Part shown: one piece after another, positions 54,378 to 64,000 of the stretch
Layout: every line of letters starts with the position of its first letter
Numbering within the stretch: position 1 is the first letter of the stretch
Source of the DNA: Streptomyces sp. NRRL S-646
Lineage (GTDB): Bacteria; Actinomycetota; Actinomycetes; Streptomycetales; Streptomycetaceae
Assembly (NCBI RefSeq): GCF_000720765.1
Contig: NZ_JODC01000013.1
Location: 1 to 64,000, forward strand
Reading direction: 5' to 3'
Length of the DNA stretch: 64,000 nt
Made by a program: the position numbers and the translations under genes
The notes under the pieces: generated by a model
The model's input: the letters and a program-made list of their open reading frames with translations, nothing else
What the model was told of the DNA's origin: nothing
The model's database searches: none

Positions 54378-54398
54378 CTTGAGTGGAATAGACTCAAC
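54378..54398. promoter_or_regulatory. HAIR (HspR) operator of clpB
   Basis: CTTGAGT-GGAATAG-ACTCAAC, one mismatch from consensus, 70 bp before clpB; places clpB in the HspR regulon with dnaK. Confidence 0.88.
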
Positions 54399-54467
54399 TT
54401 TGTGTACGCTGACTGAGTCAGTACTGGACTTGTGGCGGACGGCTGACCTCAGGAGGAGAACGCGACA

Positions 54468-57065
<2,598 letters not shown>

Positions 57066-57118
57066 CCTGCCACGTGCCGCACGGGCCTGTCACCTTCCGG
57101 TGGCGGGCCCGCCGCACG

Positions 57119-57280
57119 TCATACGTCGGTCATGGCGAGGTACACGGTGACAAAGAACCAGACCGCGAACACCAGGCACCCCAGCCACAGGGTCCACAGC
57201 AACCAACGCAGCGCTCTCGGTGGACGCACCGAAGGATCATCGCACCGGCCGGGTATCCGCAGGACGCATTCCCGGGACAC
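57119..57280 (-). CDS. Small single-helix membrane protein
   Basis: About 53 aa, too short for ordinary ORF calls. The frame ends DPSVRPPRALRWLLWTLW and continues through a hydrophobic helix to AMTDV and stop. A GTG at 57280 or a later GTG (in PSVRPP) could start it; neither has a strong ribosome site. The Trp-rich membrane helix is coherent and unlike the antisense frames. Function unknown. Confidence 0.55.
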   Translation of the reverse strand: MSRECVLRIPGRCDDPSVRPPRALRWLLWTLWLGCLVFAVWFFVTVYLAMTDV

Positions 57281-57379
57281 CGGATCGTGTCAGCCACGGG
57301 CTGACAGGACCGCCCGGGGTTGCCACCCCCCTCCCCGCATGGGGGAGGATGGCGGTATCCGTACGAAGGGAAAAACACG

Positions 57380-57913
57380 GTGAGCATCGACCCGTCCTCG
57401 ATTCCGAACTTCGGGGGCCAGCCCGAGCCGCAGCCCCAAGGACCGGCGGGCCCCGTCGTCCCGGATCAGGACCTCGTGAAGCAGCTCCTCGACCAGATGG
57501 AGCTCAAGTACGTCGTCGACGACGAGGGTGACCTCGCGGCGCCGTGGGAGCAGTTCCGTACGTACTTCATGTTCCGTGGTGAGGGCGACCAGCAGGTCTT
57601 CTCGGTGCGGACGTTCTACGACCGGCCGCACCAGATCGACGAGAAGCCCCAGCTGCTGGAGTCCATCGACGACTGGAACCGGCGGACCCTGTGGCCCAAG
57701 GTCTACAGCCACACCCACGACGACGGCACCGTCCGTCTCATCGGCGAGGCGCAGATGCTGATCGGCACCGGCGTCGCCCTGGAGCACTTCGTGTCCTCCA
57801 CGGTCAGCTGGGTGCGGGCCGCCATCGAGTTCGACAAGTGGCTCGTCGAGCAGCTCGGCCTCGAAGAGGAGATCAACGAGGCGGACGAGAAGCCCGGGGA
57901 CGACGAGGAGTAG
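57380..57913 (+). CDS. YbjN-domain protein
   Basis: About 177 aa; GTG at 57380 after GAAGGGAA. A disordered Pro/Gln N-terminus, then the YbjN fold (LLDQMELKYVVDDEGDLAAP; FSVRTFYDRPHQIDEKPQLL; NRRTLWPKVYSHTHDDGTVR; MLIGTGVALEHFVSSTVSW). Related folds act as secretion chaperones or sensory modulators; role here unknown. Acidic C-terminus. Confidence 0.85.
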   Translation: MSIDPSSIPNFGGQPEPQPQGPAGPVVPDQDLVKQLLDQMELKYVVDDEGDLAAPWEQFRTYFMFRGEGDQQVFSVRTFYDRPHQIDEKPQLLESIDDWNRRTLWPKVYSHTHDDGTVRLIGEAQMLIGTGVALEHFVSSTVSWVRAAIEFDKWLVEQLGLEEEINEADEKPGDDEE

Positions 57914-57944
57914 TCCTCCCGCCCGCTTCCACAGCGCCACAGCC

Positions 57945-59144
57945 CTACAGAGGCATGTTGGCGATCACGATCAGATACGCCCCGTAAGCGAACGAGAGCC
58001 CGGCCAGGGCACCGACCACCACGGTCGCGTGCCAGGGCCGGGCTCTCGCCGTACGCACGAGGGCCTGGGCGAGGGGCAGCAGGAGCGGGAAGGCGGGGAG
58101 CAGGAAACGGGGCTTCGACTCGAAGAAGCCGGAGCCGCCGAGGACGATCAGCAGCAGTACGCCGCTGTGGACGAGGAGCGGCAGCGGGGCGCGGTCGGCG
58201 AGGAGGAGGGCGTACAGCACGACGCCCGCCGCCACGATCACCATGGTCATCGGGAAGACGAACCGGTCCCCGTGCAGCAGCAGGTGCCGTACGAACTGGA
58301 GCGAGCCCTGCCCGAAGTCGAACCGGGACCCCCACCGGCGCTGCACCGCAAAGTACCCGCCGAGGAGATTGCCCTCGCGGTGCCCGACCCACAGGACGTA
58401 TGCCGCCCACCCGGCCGGTGCGAGTGCAGCGCCCGTCCACAGCCTGTGGGAAACCTTGCGGCGCTCACGAAGGCACCGCCACACCTCGCAGGCGGCCGCC
58501 GCGAGCACCGCCGCGGCGACCGCGAACCCGTTGGGCCGGGCCAGCCCCGCAAGCGCCGCCAGCGAGCCCGCCCACAGCCAGCGCCCGGTGAGCACCGCGT
58601 ACAGCGACCAGGCGGCGAACGCGGTCAGCAGGGGCTCGGTGTACGCCATGGACAGCACGACGGAGTGCGGCAGCAGCGCCCACAGCAGCACCAGCGTGAA
58701 CGCGACGGCCCGTCCGTGCAGCCGGGCGCCGACCGCGTAGATCCCGCAGGCGGCGACGGCGGCCGCGGCCCAGGACACCACCAGTCCGGACGCGCCTCCG
58801 CCCAGTGGGCTCACGGCTCTCACGGCCCGTACCAGCGCCGGGTAGAGCGGGAAGAACGCCATGTCGCTGAACATGACACCCGTGTGGGGGTGCTGGATGC
58901 GGCCGTACCCGTGGGAGGCGATCCCCAGGTACCACACGGAGTCCCAGGACCGCCCGAGCAGACCGAGTGCGTCCCGCCCGGTCGTCGCCCTCGCCACCAG
59001 GGCGAGTGTGGCGACACCGAGCAGCCGGACGGCGAGGAACAGACCGAGCGCGGTGGCCATGGCCGCCACCCGGGTCGCATGGACACGCCCCTGGGCGGCA
59101 GGCTCCGCGACGGCGGAACGAGTGAGGGTGCTGGCGTGGGTCAC
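57945..59144 (-). CDS. GT-C mannosyltransferase-like membrane protein (PIG-V type)
   Basis: 399 aa from GTG at 59144. About ten helices. The loop WDSVWYLGIASHGYGR after the first helix carries the acidic residue typical of GT-C enzymes; FFPLYPALVRAVRAV and SVVLSMAYTEPLLTAFAAW match the PIG-V/Mannosyl_trans2 pattern. Would transfer a sugar from a polyprenyl donor on the outer face of the membrane; acceptor unknown. Confidence 0.85.
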   Translation of the reverse strand: MTHASTLTRSAVAEPAAQGRVHATRVAAMATALGLFLAVRLLGVATLALVARATTGRDALGLLGRSWDSVWYLGIASHGYGRIQHPHTGVMFSDMAFFPLYPALVRAVRAVSPLGGGASGLVVSWAAAAVAACGIYAVGARLHGRAVAFTLVLLWALLPHSVVLSMAYTEPLLTAFAAWSLYAVLTGRWLWAGSLAALAGLARPNGFAVAAAVLAAAACEVWRCLRERRKVSHRLWTGAALAPAGWAAYVLWVGHREGNLLGGYFAVQRRWGSRFDFGQGSLQFVRHLLLHGDRFVFPMTMVIVAAGVVLYALLLADRAPLPLLVHSGVLLLIVLGGSGFFESKPRFLLPAFPLLLPLAQALVRTARARPWHATVVVGALAGLSFAYGAYLIVIANMPL

Positions 59145-59243
59145 ACCGGCACATTGCAGGGTGAACGGGGCGTGCGCGAGCGCTGGGCGTCCGGCCGGGT
59201 ACGGTCTCGCGGTGTTCGGCGTGGCGGCGTGACAGACCCCGGA

Positions 59244-60434
59244 TCAGCCCGCCAGTGCCTTGAGCCGCTTCGCCGCCTCCTCCAGTACCGCAGTCTGCTT
59301 GCAGAAGGCGAACCGGACGAAGGGTGCGCCCTGGTCGCGGTGGTCGTAGAAGACCGCGTTGGGGATGGCGACGACACCTGCGCGTTCGGGGAGGGCCCGG
59401 CAGAAGGCGAAGCCGTCGCTCTCGCCGAGGGGGCGGATGTCCGTGGTGATGAAGTACGTGCCCGCGGTCCTGAAGACCTCGAAGCCCGCGTCCGCCAGGC
59501 CCGCCGCCAGCAGGTCGCGCTTGGCCAGCATGTCCTCGCGGAATGCGGTGAAGTAGCTGTCGGGGAGCGCCAGCGCCTCGGCGACGGCGTACTGGAAGGG
59601 GCCGGAGGAGACATACGTCAGGAACTGCTTCGCGGAGCGGACCGCCGAGACCAGTCCCGGGGCGGCCGTCACCCAGCCCACCTTCCAGCCGGTGAAGGAG
59701 AAGGTCTTGCCGGCCGACCCGATCGTGACCGTGCGCTCCCGCATGCCCGGGAAAGTCGCGAGCGGCAGGTGCTCGGCCTCGTCGAAGACCAGGTGCTCGT
59801 AGACCTCGTCCGTGACGACGAGCAGATCGCGCTCGACGGCCAGCTCGGCGATCGCGGTGAGCTCCTCACGGGTGAGGACCGTGCCGGTGGGGTTGTGCGG
59901 GGTGTTGATGAGCAGGAGCCGGGTCCGGTCGGTGACGGCCGCGCGCAGCTCGTCGAGGTCGAGCCGGAAGCTGCCCTCGTGCGGGCGCAGGGTGACCGGC
60001 ACGCGCGTCCCGCCCGCCATGGCGATGCAGGCCGCGTACGAGTCGTAGTACGGCTCCAGGGCGATCACCTCGTCGCCGGGCTCCAGCAGGGCGAGGAGGG
60101 TGGCGGCGATGGCCTCCGTGGCGCCGGCGGTGACCAGGACCTCGGTGTCGGGGTCGTACGACAGGCCGTAGCGGCGCTCCTGGTGTGCGGCGATCGCCGT
60201 GCGCAGTTCGGGGACGCCGGGGCCCGGCGGGTACTGGTTGCCGCGGCCATCGCGCAGGGCGCGTACGGCGGCCTCGCGGACCTCCTCGGGGCCGTCCGTG
60301 TCGGGGAAGCCCTGGCCCAGGTTGATGGCGCCGGTCTGCACGGCCAGGGCCGACATCTCGGCGAAGATCGTCGTCCCGAACTCGGCGAGGCGGCGGTTGA
60401 GGAGGGGGCGGGTGCTGGAGGTCATGCCGGCCAT
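59244..60434 (-). CDS. PLP-dependent class I/II aminotransferase
   Basis: 396 aa. Fold type I: INLGQGFPDTDGPEEVREAA, GNQYPPGPGVPELRTAIAAH, INTPHNPTGTVLTREELTAI, DEVYEHLVFD, and Schiff-base Lys in GSAGKTFSFTGWKVGW. The set resembles kynurenine/methionine or succinyl-DAP aminotransferases; specificity cannot be decided. Stands alone, followed on the other side of its start by an ANTAR gene. Confidence 0.92.
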   Translation of the reverse strand: MAGMTSSTRPLLNRRLAEFGTTIFAEMSALAVQTGAINLGQGFPDTDGPEEVREAAVRALRDGRGNQYPPGPGVPELRTAIAAHQERRYGLSYDPDTEVLVTAGATEAIAATLLALLEPGDEVIALEPYYDSYAACIAMAGGTRVPVTLRPHEGSFRLDLDELRAAVTDRTRLLLINTPHNPTGTVLTREELTAIAELAVERDLLVVTDEVYEHLVFDEAEHLPLATFPGMRERTVTIGSAGKTFSFTGWKVGWVTAAPGLVSAVRSAKQFLTYVSSGPFQYAVAEALALPDSYFTAFREDMLAKRDLLAAGLADAGFEVFRTAGTYFITTDIRPLGESDGFAFCRALPERAGVVAIPNAVFYDHRDQGAPFVRFAFCKQTAVLEEAAKRLKALAG

Positions 60435-60463
60435 CCTGCGCCCAGACTGCGGAGTTCCTCAAC

Positions 60464-60805
60464 TCACCGTTTCCACGACCTGTACCGTGCGATCGCCCGC
60501 TGCAGTTCGATCCGCTCGGGCTGCGGAAGCTCGGCACCCTGGGTGAACGCCATGACATGTTCGGCGACGACGCGCAGCTTCGTGTTGGTGCGCTGCGACA
60601 CGTCGCGCAGGACTCGCCAGGCTTCCTCCGGCGCTATCCGTCCGAGGACGACGACGGCGCCGATGGCCTGGTCGACGACGGCGTGCGAACTGACCGCCTG
60701 CTCCAGCTGGGCGCACTCCTCTTCGAGGCGCTCGTTCTCCACGGCCAGATCGGTGGCGGACAGGAACTTCAGGGGCTGCGATCGGGAGACCGCAAAGAAG
60801 GCCAT
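60464..60805 (-). CDS. ANTAR-domain protein
   Basis: 113 aa. Short coiled coil (LAVENERLEEECAQLEQAV), then the ANTAR RNA-binding fold (VVDQAIGAVVVLGRIAPEEA; WRVLRDVSQRTNTKLRVVAE). Family members prevent termination by binding dual-hairpin RNA. No receiver or GAF domain, so its input is unknown. Confidence 0.88.
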   Translation of the reverse strand: MAFFAVSRSQPLKFLSATDLAVENERLEEECAQLEQAVSSHAVVDQAIGAVVVLGRIAPEEAWRVLRDVSQRTNTKLRVVAEHVMAFTQGAELPQPERIELQRAIARYRSWKR

Positions 60806-60936
60806 GGCTGGCTCACCACTTATCGAGGGCGGGGACTGGGCTCAGATGTGCTGGTGCCCCCGGAAGGGCCTCGTACACGCCCCATCTGAAGGTCCTCCCG
60901 ACGCCGGTGCCCGCCGAGCGGTGAGTGGAAGGTGCC

Positions 60937-61266
60937 TCAGGCCAGTCGCTTCCCCATACGCGCCGAAAGCATCTCCGTGTCCTTCGTGTGCCACCACTCG
61001 AACAGGTGGGTGCGCACGAGGAACCCGAGGTAGTTCAGAGCGTCCTCGGTGAGGTCTCCGCTCACCAGACTCGCTTCATGACCCTGGTAGTCAAGCGAGA
61101 CTTCCCACAGCTGCCCTGAGACGCTGACCTGGATATCCAGAAGCAATTTCGGGAAGACCGACGGCACCGTTATCTCAAGGACCTCGAGGGAGGTTCCTCC
61201 TCCCTCGCTCTGCAGCCCTGAAAGCCTGCGGGTGAATGTTTCTCTCACTTGCTCCGGGGTGGCCAT
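60937..61266 (-). CDS. Conserved hypothetical protein
   Basis: 109 aa from the ATG at 61266. Alternating beta/alpha pattern (EVLEITVPSVFPKLLLDIQV; GQLWEVSLDYQGHEASLVSG; DALNYLGFLVRTHLFEWWHT). I do not recognise the domain. It seems to be the last core-like gene before the accessory right end. Confidence 0.6.
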   Translation of the reverse strand: MATPEQVRETFTRRLSGLQSEGGGTSLEVLEITVPSVFPKLLLDIQVSVSGQLWEVSLDYQGHEASLVSGDLTEDALNYLGFLVRTHLFEWWHTKDTEMLSARMGKRLA

Positions 61267-61879
61267 TCGGTCCTCTCAGCACCTTGCTGCGGCTGCGGCT
61301 GGGGTTGTGCACCCTACCGTGGCCTGAACTGCCGTTCTGTGCAGGTCAGGGGCCGTTGCCCGGAGAGAACCCGCTGCAGTTCCTCAACTCTGCTTTGGGG
61401 TTGATCGCGTGCGGCGAGGGAGGGCTGTTGCCGACTGTCGTCATCTGTCGTCGGCGGGCGGTGTCGGACGGCCCAGAGACGGCCCCAGATGGCGCCGGAC
61501 CATGGCCTCCGACAGCCAGCGTCCCGTATGCAGGAGAGCCGGAGAGTACGGCTGTGGCTCGCCCTCGCACCGATGCCGACTGTCAGCACCCCCAGATAGT
61601 GTCCGCCTGCGCGCGGTCGGCTTCCGAGGAGTCCAGCTCTGTAGTGCAGCTGCATCCCTGGCTCTGTCCGGGGGCGGCCCGGGGCAAGCCCGGGACCTAA
61701 CCGACGGCCAGGCTTTGCCGATGGCCAAGAGTGCCCTGCCAGCGCTGGCCGCGCGCGCTCTTTCCAACTGTGGTGGTGGGGGCTTGGAGTGCGTACGAAG
61801 TCGTTCACCTGGTTCCATGGGCGGCCGGACGCTTACTCGCCGTCGGCTTCCGGCCTGCCCTGAACGGCGGTGAGACGGC
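61267..61879. other. Gene-poor accessory region
   Basis: About 610 bp without a supported gene. Short minus-strand coding-like pieces near 61440-61600 have no start or known motif. May hold decayed mobile sequence. Confidence 0.4.
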
Positions 61880-62150
61880 CCTCTGGTCGAGGGCAGCGCG
61901 TGCCTGGCTGATCCGTTGTTCTGGCCTGTGCATCTCGGCACCTCTTTGCGTGGGGAGGATGCGCAGGGAGCCGCGTTCGGTGCCGACTCGGACGCGGCCA
62001 TGGAGCTGTATCGCGGGCTTTCCGTCAAGTGGGAGTGGCCGGTGTTCAGCGTGCCTCTGCGCTCCGGTCTCACGATCCACGTCGTCTACCGCAACATCGA
62101 GGGCGACCGCGGGGTGGACTACCTGACTAGTAGAGACAGTTGTAACTCAG
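61880..62150 (+). pseudogene. Truncated hypothetical gene
   Basis: The plus strand reads VEGSACLADPLFWPVHLGTS, then LRGEDAQGAAFGADSDAAME and ending FSVPLRSGLTIHVVYRNIEG; this is coherent protein. It has no ATG/GTG start in frame after the upstream stop, and coding quality collapses after DYLT near 62125. I read it as the N-terminal part of a gene cut by a later event. Family not named. Confidence 0.55.
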
Positions 62151-62167
62151 TCGGAGGCGGGGGGTGT

Positions 62168-62191
62168 CCTGCGAGATGGACACCTCGCAGG
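62168..62191. terminator. Hairpin near the truncated gene
   Basis: CCTGCGAG-N8-CTCGCAGG, perfect 8-bp stem between the truncated gene and the convergent gene ending at 62275. Confidence 0.4.
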
Positions 62192-62274
62192 GCTCAAGCG
62201 TGAGAGCGCTCCGCCTGCCTTGATGCGACCGTCGCGCAACTAATCCCTTGCCTCGTCTGAGGCCGATGTCTTGG

Positions 62275-62796
62275 TCATACGAGGGGGCAGGGCTGGTTGG
62301 GCGTCGAGTGGTTCGGGGAACAGGTCACCACGGCCAAGTGCAGGTACGAGGGGCGTTCGAGGTAGAAGCCGTACGACACGTCGGCTCCCGTATGGAGTTG
62401 TTCAGCGGCTGATCCGACGAGCATGGCGAGCCGAGCAGTGTTTCGGTCCTGCGCGGAGGCGAACCGATGCGCGTGGTCGGCGAGCTGCTGCCCGATCCAG
62501 GCCGCCGCGTCCTTGGCCTCGTCCCAGGTGCCGCGAACCAACGAGCGTGGCTTGATCAGCCAGTACGCCGTCTCCAGTGGTGGCAGATCGACGGTTGGGA
62601 ACTCCGCGGCCACTTCCCGGTAGCGCTGGATCAGTTCCGGCTTGCTTCCGGCCGGGGGCGGGTCTGGATGCGGGGGCCGTCGTAGGGCCTCCTGGTCGTA
62701 GCGTTCTTTCGCCCCGGTCCACAGATAGCCGTGATGGTGCACCAGTTGTTCCCATTGAGAGTGTTGGGAGTTGGAGGGGGAGGAAGTCGGCCCCAC
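62275..62796 (-). CDS. Hypothetical protein linked to DUF397 locus
   Basis: 173 aa from GTG at 62796. Helical protein with EQLVHHHGYLWTGAKERYDQ, TAYWLIKPRSLVRGTWDEAK and GADVSYGFYLERPSYLHLAV. No domain assigned. It follows the DUF397 gene by 43 bp on the same strand, so it is probably the last gene of that operon. Confidence 0.6.
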   Translation of the reverse strand: MGPTSSPSNSQHSQWEQLVHHHGYLWTGAKERYDQEALRRPPHPDPPPAGSKPELIQRYREVAAEFPTVDLPPLETAYWLIKPRSLVRGTWDEAKDAAAWIGQQLADHAHRFASAQDRNTARLAMLVGSAAEQLHTGADVSYGFYLERPSYLHLAVVTCSPNHSTPNQPCPLV

Positions 62797-62839
62797 CCGT
62801 TGGTGAAAGGAGGGGAGGGGCCGACCGGAGGGGCGAGGG

Positions 62840-63064
62840 TCAGGCGGACGCGCCGAACCGGGCCGGGTCGATGCCGGCCGCGTCTAGCTCCGCCGTGGTG
62901 AACCGCAGCGGTGGTGCGTCCGGCCGCTTGCTGTCACCGAGGGCCCAGGCGTCCTCGCCGATCCGGGCGAGGGCCACGCATCCCTCGGTGCAGGGGCCGC
63001 CGCACGCCTTCACGAAGGAGGCCCCGCTGATGTCGAGCGCGTACAGATCACTTCCGTCCAGCAT
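62840..63064 (-). CDS. DUF397-domain protein
   Basis: About 74 aa from the ATG at 63064, preceded by AGGAAGG. It has the small DUF397 pattern (LDISGASFVKACGGPC; CVALARIGEDAWALGDSKR; LRFTTAELDA). DUF397 genes are usually paired with XRE/DUF5753 (Scr1-type) regulators, as here, and behave like toxin-antitoxin or signalling pairs in Streptomyces. Confidence 0.85.
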   Translation of the reverse strand: MLDGSDLYALDISGASFVKACGGPCTEGCVALARIGEDAWALGDSKRPDAPPLRFTTAELDAAGIDPARFGASA

Positions 63065-63159
63065 CACTGCACCTTCCTGTTCAACTGATCGCGGCCATGA
63101 CTGACCGCCGCCGCCCACGGGGACGGGAGTTCACGGGGAGAGCTGAGGGGGGGGTTCCC

Positions 63160-63357
63160 TCAGGCGCCGGCACCCTTACTGCGTTCCGCGCAGCGTCGGC
63201 ATTGGCAAGGTGGCCATGCGGTCGTGGACAGGGGCGGCAGATCATCCGTGGGAAACACAGCTCGTTCGGGAGCCCAGGTTCTCCCGGAGTCATGAGAAAC
63301 CCGCATGGTCATCAAGGGGTGGTCGGCAAAGAGGCTCGAATCCGTTTTCCGGCTCAC
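63160..63357 (-). CDS. Small hypothetical protein
   Basis: 65 aa. GTG at 63357 overlaps the upstream stop by 4 bp; ATG at 63312 is an alternative. Core: MTMRVSHDSGRTWAPERAVF then LPPLSTTAWPPCQCRRC, a short metal-binding-like tail with three Cys. Part of the XRE/DUF397 operon. Confidence 0.6.
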   Translation of the reverse strand: MSRKTDSSLFADHPLMTMRVSHDSGRTWAPERAVFPTDDLPPLSTTAWPPCQCRRCAERSKGAGA

Positions 63358-63572
63358 GACGCGTGTGCCTCTGCCTGGTGCTTGCGCATCCTCACGTTGG
63401 CGTCGGATGCGGCGCTGTAGTCTGCTGTGGAGCGGGCGTTGTCGCGGGCCACCGATAGGGACAGGCAGTCAACGCAACCAGGCTTTGGCGACGGCTCACA
63501 CAGCCGTTCCGACAGGCGCGCCCCGACAGCGGTCGAGATTTGTGAACCGGAAGTTCTGTCTTCGCTCTCCAT
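63354..63572 (-). CDS. Small hypothetical protein
   Basis: 72 aa, ATG at 63572, 32 bp after the regulator's stop. Reads LSERLCEPSPKPGCVDCLSL, then SDANVRMRKHQAEAH: two close cysteines (GCVDC) and a basic helical tail. Coupled to the next small gene by GTGA. Unknown function. Confidence 0.6.
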   Translation of the reverse strand: MESEDRTSGSQISTAVGARLSERLCEPSPKPGCVDCLSLSVARDNARSTADYSAASDANVRMRKHQAEAHAS

Positions 63573-63604
63573 GGCGCCATCTTCGGCGGGCTATGGATGC
63601 GGTT

Positions 63605-64000
63605 CTAGCCTGTTTCCTGTTCCCGCAAAAGGTCGTCGCGGATGCCCTCGATCAAGCTCCGCATTCCTTCACCAGACAGTGCCACCCGTTCAAATCCCTC
63701 GAATTTGTCGATGTACAGAGCGACATCTCGAGGATCGGTCACAGCCAACTCCGCATGGACGGTTTCCACCGTCACCATGCGGTCGTCCTTGATGGAGAAA
63801 GAGTGGCTGGGGAAGTCCGTCTGTCGCGCCGACAACGGCACGATCCGGAGGTCAACACTCGGAAGCCGGGATACGGAGATGAGCTTGTCGAGCTGCCCGG
63901 CCATCACCAGAGGCGATAGGACTCGCCAGCGCAGGACCGGTTCGGTCACGATGAAGCGAAGCTGCCGCCCGGGCTCATAGAGAATCCTCTGTCTGGCCAG
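63605..64000 (-). CDS. XRE-family regulator, DUF5753 C-terminal part (partial)
   Basis: Enters from the right edge; the N-terminal helix-turn-helix lies outside. The visible 131 residues match DUF5753: RQLRFIVTEPVLRWRVLSPL, MAGQLDKLISVSRLPSVDLR, FSIKDDRMVTVETVHAELAV and YIDKFEGFERVALSG. Such regulators control adjacent DUF397 genes in Streptomyces (Scr1-type systems). Confidence 0.85.
   Translation of the reverse strand: MARQRILYEPGRQLRFIVTEPVLRWRVLSPLVMAGQLDKLISVSRLPSVDLRIVPLSARQTDFPSHSFSIKDDRMVTVETVHAELAVTDPRDVALYIDKFEGFERVALSGEGMRSLIEGIRDDLLREQETG

Noticed and set aside
58029..61052. 1007-aa plus-strand frame
   Set aside because: Runs antisense through the mannosyltransferase, aminotransferase and ANTAR genes; Arg/Gly/Gln-rich shadow.

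Overview
The window reads as a Streptomyces chromosome segment. Evidence: uniformly high G+C, many GTG starts, GTGA/ATGA translational couplings, the dnaK-grpE-dnaJ-hspR operon with HspR (HAIR) operators, and Streptomyces-type families (ANTAR, DUF397, Scr1/DUF5753 regulators, FG-GAP exported proteins, Rv0338c-like Fe-S reductase). No rRNA, CRISPR array, complete insertion sequence or integrase gene was recognised.

Region 1 (1-28993) is an accretion hotspot behind an intact tRNA-Gly(CCC) gene on the minus strand (28920-28993). Five clear copies and one decayed copy of the 3' half of that tRNA lie in tandem in the same orientation (about 290-366, 4182-4257, 7342-7417, 10858-10932, 17363-17440, decayed 28269-28294). 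Each clear copy also carries the hairpin that follows the tRNA. All break from the tRNA inside the anticodon loop/stem and share flanking sequence, so they look like attachment sites. They divide the region into segments of about 3.9, 3.2, 3.4, 6.5, 10.9 and 0.6 kb. The cargo is: a large FG-GAP exported protein; a secreted protein plus lipoprotein; a VapBC-like toxin-antitoxin pair plus a secreted propeller protein; an amino-acid ABC transporter facing a gamma-glutamyltransferase/TetR pair, plus gene remnants; an NCS1 nucleobase transporter, two facing Ser/Thr-kinase operons (one with an FHA protein) and small membrane/lipoproteins. Pairs of GGGCACG-type repeats with an 11-bp period flank several copies and could be integrase arm sites.

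Region 2 (29000-61266) looks like core chromosome: dcd and a phosphoribosyltransferase, exported proteins (two more FG-GAP proteins), a Yip1-like membrane protein, an ABM monooxygenase-like protein, an EtfD-like Fe-S reductase, a degenerate MraY/WecA-like protein, the dnaK operon, a secreted fibronectin-III protein, an orphan sugar-binding lipoprotein, an ATP-grasp/alpha-E/transglutaminase operon, a LuxR-type regulator cluster beside a small exported peptide ending in a repeated DSVWS motif and a degenerate Rieske-like protein, clpB under a HAIR site, a YbjN-like protein, a GT-C mannosyltransferase, an aminotransferase and an ANTAR protein.

Region 3 (61267-64000) is accessory again: a truncated gene fragment, then a minus-strand run with an XRE/DUF5753 regulator entering from the right edge, two tiny coupled genes, a DUF397 protein and a hypothetical protein.

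The two least explained systems are the integrase-free tRNA-Gly attachment-site array and the LuxR/DSVWS-peptide/pseudo-Rieske locus.
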